The notes beneath the pieces were generated by a model. It was not told the origin of the DNA, ran no database searches, and saw nothing but the letters and a program-made list of their open reading frames with translations. A DNA stretch of 64,000 bases, from assembly GCA_036638975.1 (NCBI GenBank), contig JAVWJP010000001.1, positions 124,001 through 188,000 on the forward strand, written 5' to 3'. Below, piece by piece: positions 61,989 to 64,000 of this stretch (position 1 is the stretch's first letter; every line of letters starts with the position of its first letter). This stretch comes from JAVWJP01 sp036638975. Its GTDB lineage: Bacteria; Bacillota; Clostridia; Oscillospirales; Ruminococcaceae. The position numbers and the translations under genes were made by a program.

Positions 61989-63377
61989 ATGAAACGAATT
62001 TTTGCTGTAATTCTTGCTGCCGCCTTAGCGCTGTCGGTTGTTGGCTGCGCCGCAGAGCCTGTGCGTAATGATGCGCTGATAACTGCGGAGGGTACTTTGC
62101 TTTCTCGTGAAGATGCGCTTGACATTATACCATCTTCGGAAGAATTTCCATCTGCCGAAGCTGCGTATATTATACAGCCGCCTGCTTCCGATGCTGATAT
62201 TGCCACGGCAATACCTGAAAAAATGCCCGAAAAAGCCGTAGTCAAAGAGCTTGCAGCTAAGCAAGACTTTACGGTTGTGCCTGTGCAGGAAAAAGCTCAA
62301 GAGGTGCGTGCCATGTGGTTTTCATATCTTGACTTAATCCCGATGATTCAGGGCAAAAGTAAAGGCGATTTTCGCAGTAATATATGCACTGCTTTTAATA
62401 ATTGTGCAGAGCTTGGTATTAATACGGTTATAGTACATGTTCGCCCTTTTGCAGATGCACTTTATGATTCGGATTATTTTCCGTATTCATATATAGTGAA
62501 TGAAAGTAACACTGAGGGCTGTAACCCGGGCTACGACCCATTAAGTATAATGGTGGAAGAAGCGCACTCTCGCGGGCTTAAAATAGAGGCATGGATAAAC
62601 CCGTACCGCGTGCGTAAGCCCGGAGACAAAGAGGCCGTAAGTGCTGATAGTATAGCGACAAAATGGCTGAATGAAAAAGAAGATTATGTTTTAAGCTATA
62701 AAGGCGGGCTTTATTTTAACCCTGCTCGCAAGGACGTACAAAACTTGATAGTGAACGGCGTTTGTGAGGTTGTAAAAAACTATGCTGTTGACGGTATTCA
62801 TTTTGACGATTATTTTTACCCCTCGCCCGATAATAAGTTTGACAGTGTTGCCTATGGGGAATATAAAAACGGCGGAGGTACAAAAAGCCTCGGAGATTGG
62901 CGCCGCGAAAATGTAAATATATTAGTAAAACGCGTATATAAGGCTATAAAATCAATACGGAAAAAATGCGTTTTTGGTATAAGTCCGCAGGGTAACCACA
63001 GCAACAATTACAGCCAGCAGTACATAGATGTTGCAAAATGGGGTTCTCAAAGCGGATACGTTGATTATATATGTCCGCAGATATATTGGAGCTATGAGAA
63101 TACCGCAGCACCATATATTTATATGCTGAAATCTTGGGAGGACATGGTAACATCACCGGACGTTAAGCTTTATATCGGTCTTGCATCGTATAAAATCGGC
63201 GGAGAAAATGACTTTAAAAATGCAACTGATATGATGAAACGACAAGTAGAAGATGCACGTGAAGTGCAGCATTATGGTGGCTTTGCACTTTACCGCTACG
63301 ATTCTTTATTTAACCCAAAGGCAAGCCTTAGAACACAGGTTTCAAAAGAAATTGCCAATCTTAATTCTATACTTTAA
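61989..63377 (+). CDS. Glycoside hydrolase-like (GHL10/DUF187) lipoprotein
   Basis: A 462-residue lipoprotein: signal ending LSVVGC, linker of about 90 residues, then a TIM-barrel domain starting VRAMWFSYLDL. Family blocks are INTVIVHVRPFADALYDS, GLKIEAWINPYRV, GIHFDDYFYP (acidic active-site pair) and YICPQIYWSYEN. Such proteins are thought to act on cell-wall glycans; the substrate is not known. The ATG at 61989 follows GGGGGT. A related gene follows 48 bp later. Confidence 0.85.
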   Translation: MKRIFAVILAAALALSVVGCAAEPVRNDALITAEGTLLSREDALDIIPSSEEFPSAEAAYIIQPPASDADIATAIPEKMPEKAVVKELAAKQDFTVVPVQEKAQEVRAMWFSYLDLIPMIQGKSKGDFRSNICTAFNNCAELGINTVIVHVRPFADALYDSDYFPYSYIVNESNTEGCNPGYDPLSIMVEEAHSRGLKIEAWINPYRVRKPGDKEAVSADSIATKWLNEKEDYVLSYKGGLYFNPARKDVQNLIVNGVCEVVKNYAVDGIHFDDYFYPSPDNKFDSVAYGEYKNGGGTKSLGDWRRENVNILVKRVYKAIKSIRKKCVFGISPQGNHSNNYSQQYIDVAKWGSQSGYVDYICPQIYWSYENTAAPYIYMLKSWEDMVTSPDVKLYIGLASYKIGGENDFKNATDMMKRQVEDAREVQHYGGFALYRYDSLFNPKASLRTQVSKEIANLNSIL

Positions 63378-63425
63378 TAATTAAGGCTGAAGGTCTTTGT
63401 GATTATCTCTGCAACGGAGGTTTAA

Positions 63426-64000
63426 ATGTTACGAAAAAGAAAGCATAAAAGAAAGCTGTTTACTATTATATTAGTTTTGGTTTTTGCTGTAATAACGCTC
63501 GCCGCCGGACTTTTGGCATCGCTAAAGCTAGACGGTTTACAGCTTTTTGCGCCAAAAAGCGAAGCTTCCGTTGAGGAACCTGTAGAGTCAGCTTCTGAAA
63601 GTTCATCTTTAGAAAGCAGCGAGGACGAGAGCGAAAGCGAAGCCCCGCCTGTTTCTGTCGAAGCATTTAAAATACCGGACGAGCTTCGCGGTGTGTTTTT
63701 AGTGCCGGGGAGCGACTTTATGGCGGGGAAAATGGACGAAGAAACACTTAAAGCAGAGGTGGACAAGGCGCTTTCAGACGCCATAGGTTTTACGGCAAAT
63801 GCTATTATAGTGCAAACAAAATATGATGGAAAAAACATATACAGCACCGCTGCCGAAGAAGCATATGAGGGGCTTTCGGGTTTTGATGTTTTGGGATATA
63901 TCAGTGCAAAAGCAGCCGAAAAAAACTTGCTTACTTATGCAACCTTTGATGTTTTAAAAGATGAAGCGATGCCTGACACAGCCGCTTTGGACAAAACAGC
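63426..64000 (+). CDS. Signal-anchored protein resembling GHL10, cut by the right edge
   Basis: The open frame starts at ATG 63426 (CGGAGG at 63415-63420) and runs off the window after about 191 codons. A basic start (MLRKRKHKRKL), one membrane helix and a Ser/Glu linker lead to LRGVFLVPGSDF and FTANAIIVQTKYDGKNIYS. These align by position with the opening strands of the preceding GHL10-like protein, so it is probably a divergent paralogue. Not enough is present to judge catalytic residues. Confidence 0.7.
   Translation, partial: MLRKRKHKRKLFTIILVLVFAVITLAAGLLASLKLDGLQLFAPKSEASVEEPVESASESSSLESSEDESESEAPPVSVEAFKIPDELRGVFLVPGSDFMAGKMDEETLKAEVDKALSDAIGFTANAIIVQTKYDGKNIYSTAAEEAYEGLSGFDVLGYISAKAAEKNLLTYATFDVLKDEAMPDTAALDKT

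Overview
The window looks like chromosomal DNA from a spore-forming, anaerobic member of the class Clostridia, probably near the Oscillospiraceae/Ruminococcaceae. The grounds are the sporulation genes spoIIM, ylbJ, yqfC and yqfD, the SCIFF peptide with its radical SAM maturase (a hallmark of Clostridia), AddAB in place of RecBCD, HPr kinase, Gram-positive promoters with strong AGGAGG ribosome sites, and Ser/Glu-rich linkers after lipobox signals. The assignment is inference; there is no rRNA gene in the window. No prophage, insertion sequence or CRISPR array was found.

Layout. 1-3353: the end of a phenylacetate-CoA ligase gene, an ACT-domain protein, an anchored unknown and nicotinate phosphoribosyltransferase. 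3423-8322: a complete branched-chain amino acid ABC transporter (livKHMGF). 8359-11348: a very large class B sortase fused to Ig-like domains and a proline-rich repeat tail. 11387-13763 (minus): threonine degradation (tdh-kbl). 13811-18500 (minus): a histidine cluster hisZ-G-H-A-F-IE that lacks hisD, hisC and hisB, followed by a MATE exporter. 20072-24545: a lipoprotein, yajC, a TIGR04086-type membrane protein, the SCIFF precursor scfA, a strong hairpin, the maturase scfB, and proC.

24664-42578: sporulation genes (spoIIM convergent with ylbJ; yqfCD divergent from ylbJ), then one long plus-strand series phoH-ybeY-dgkA-era-yqzL-recO-mutS2-addB-addA-DAHP synthase-chorismate mutase. 42579-44640 is an accessory islet with two unknown small genes, a decayed fragment, several hairpins, a 68-bp direct repeat and tRNA-Pro(GGG). 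44853-48834: polyamine transporter potABCD. 48861-52149: a small membrane protein, an FAD protein of the COG2509 type and a GT4 glycosyltransferase. 52136-61773: hprK-ROK kinase-murB-rapZ-whiA-dnaE-pfkA, which joins carbon regulation, wall precursor synthesis, replication and glycolysis. 61925-64000: two adjacent secreted or anchored proteins related to the GHL10/DUF187 family, the second cut by the window edge.

Most of the window is ordinary core genome. The parts that repay attention are regulatory and architectural: the palindrome whose two arms are the -35 boxes of divergent promoters (52121-52149), the sortase/Ig fusion, the hairpin-separated SCIFF pair, the tRNA-Pro islet, a PotD anchored by its C-terminus, and biosynthetic clusters with expected genes missing. 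I did not find a clearly new multi-gene system.
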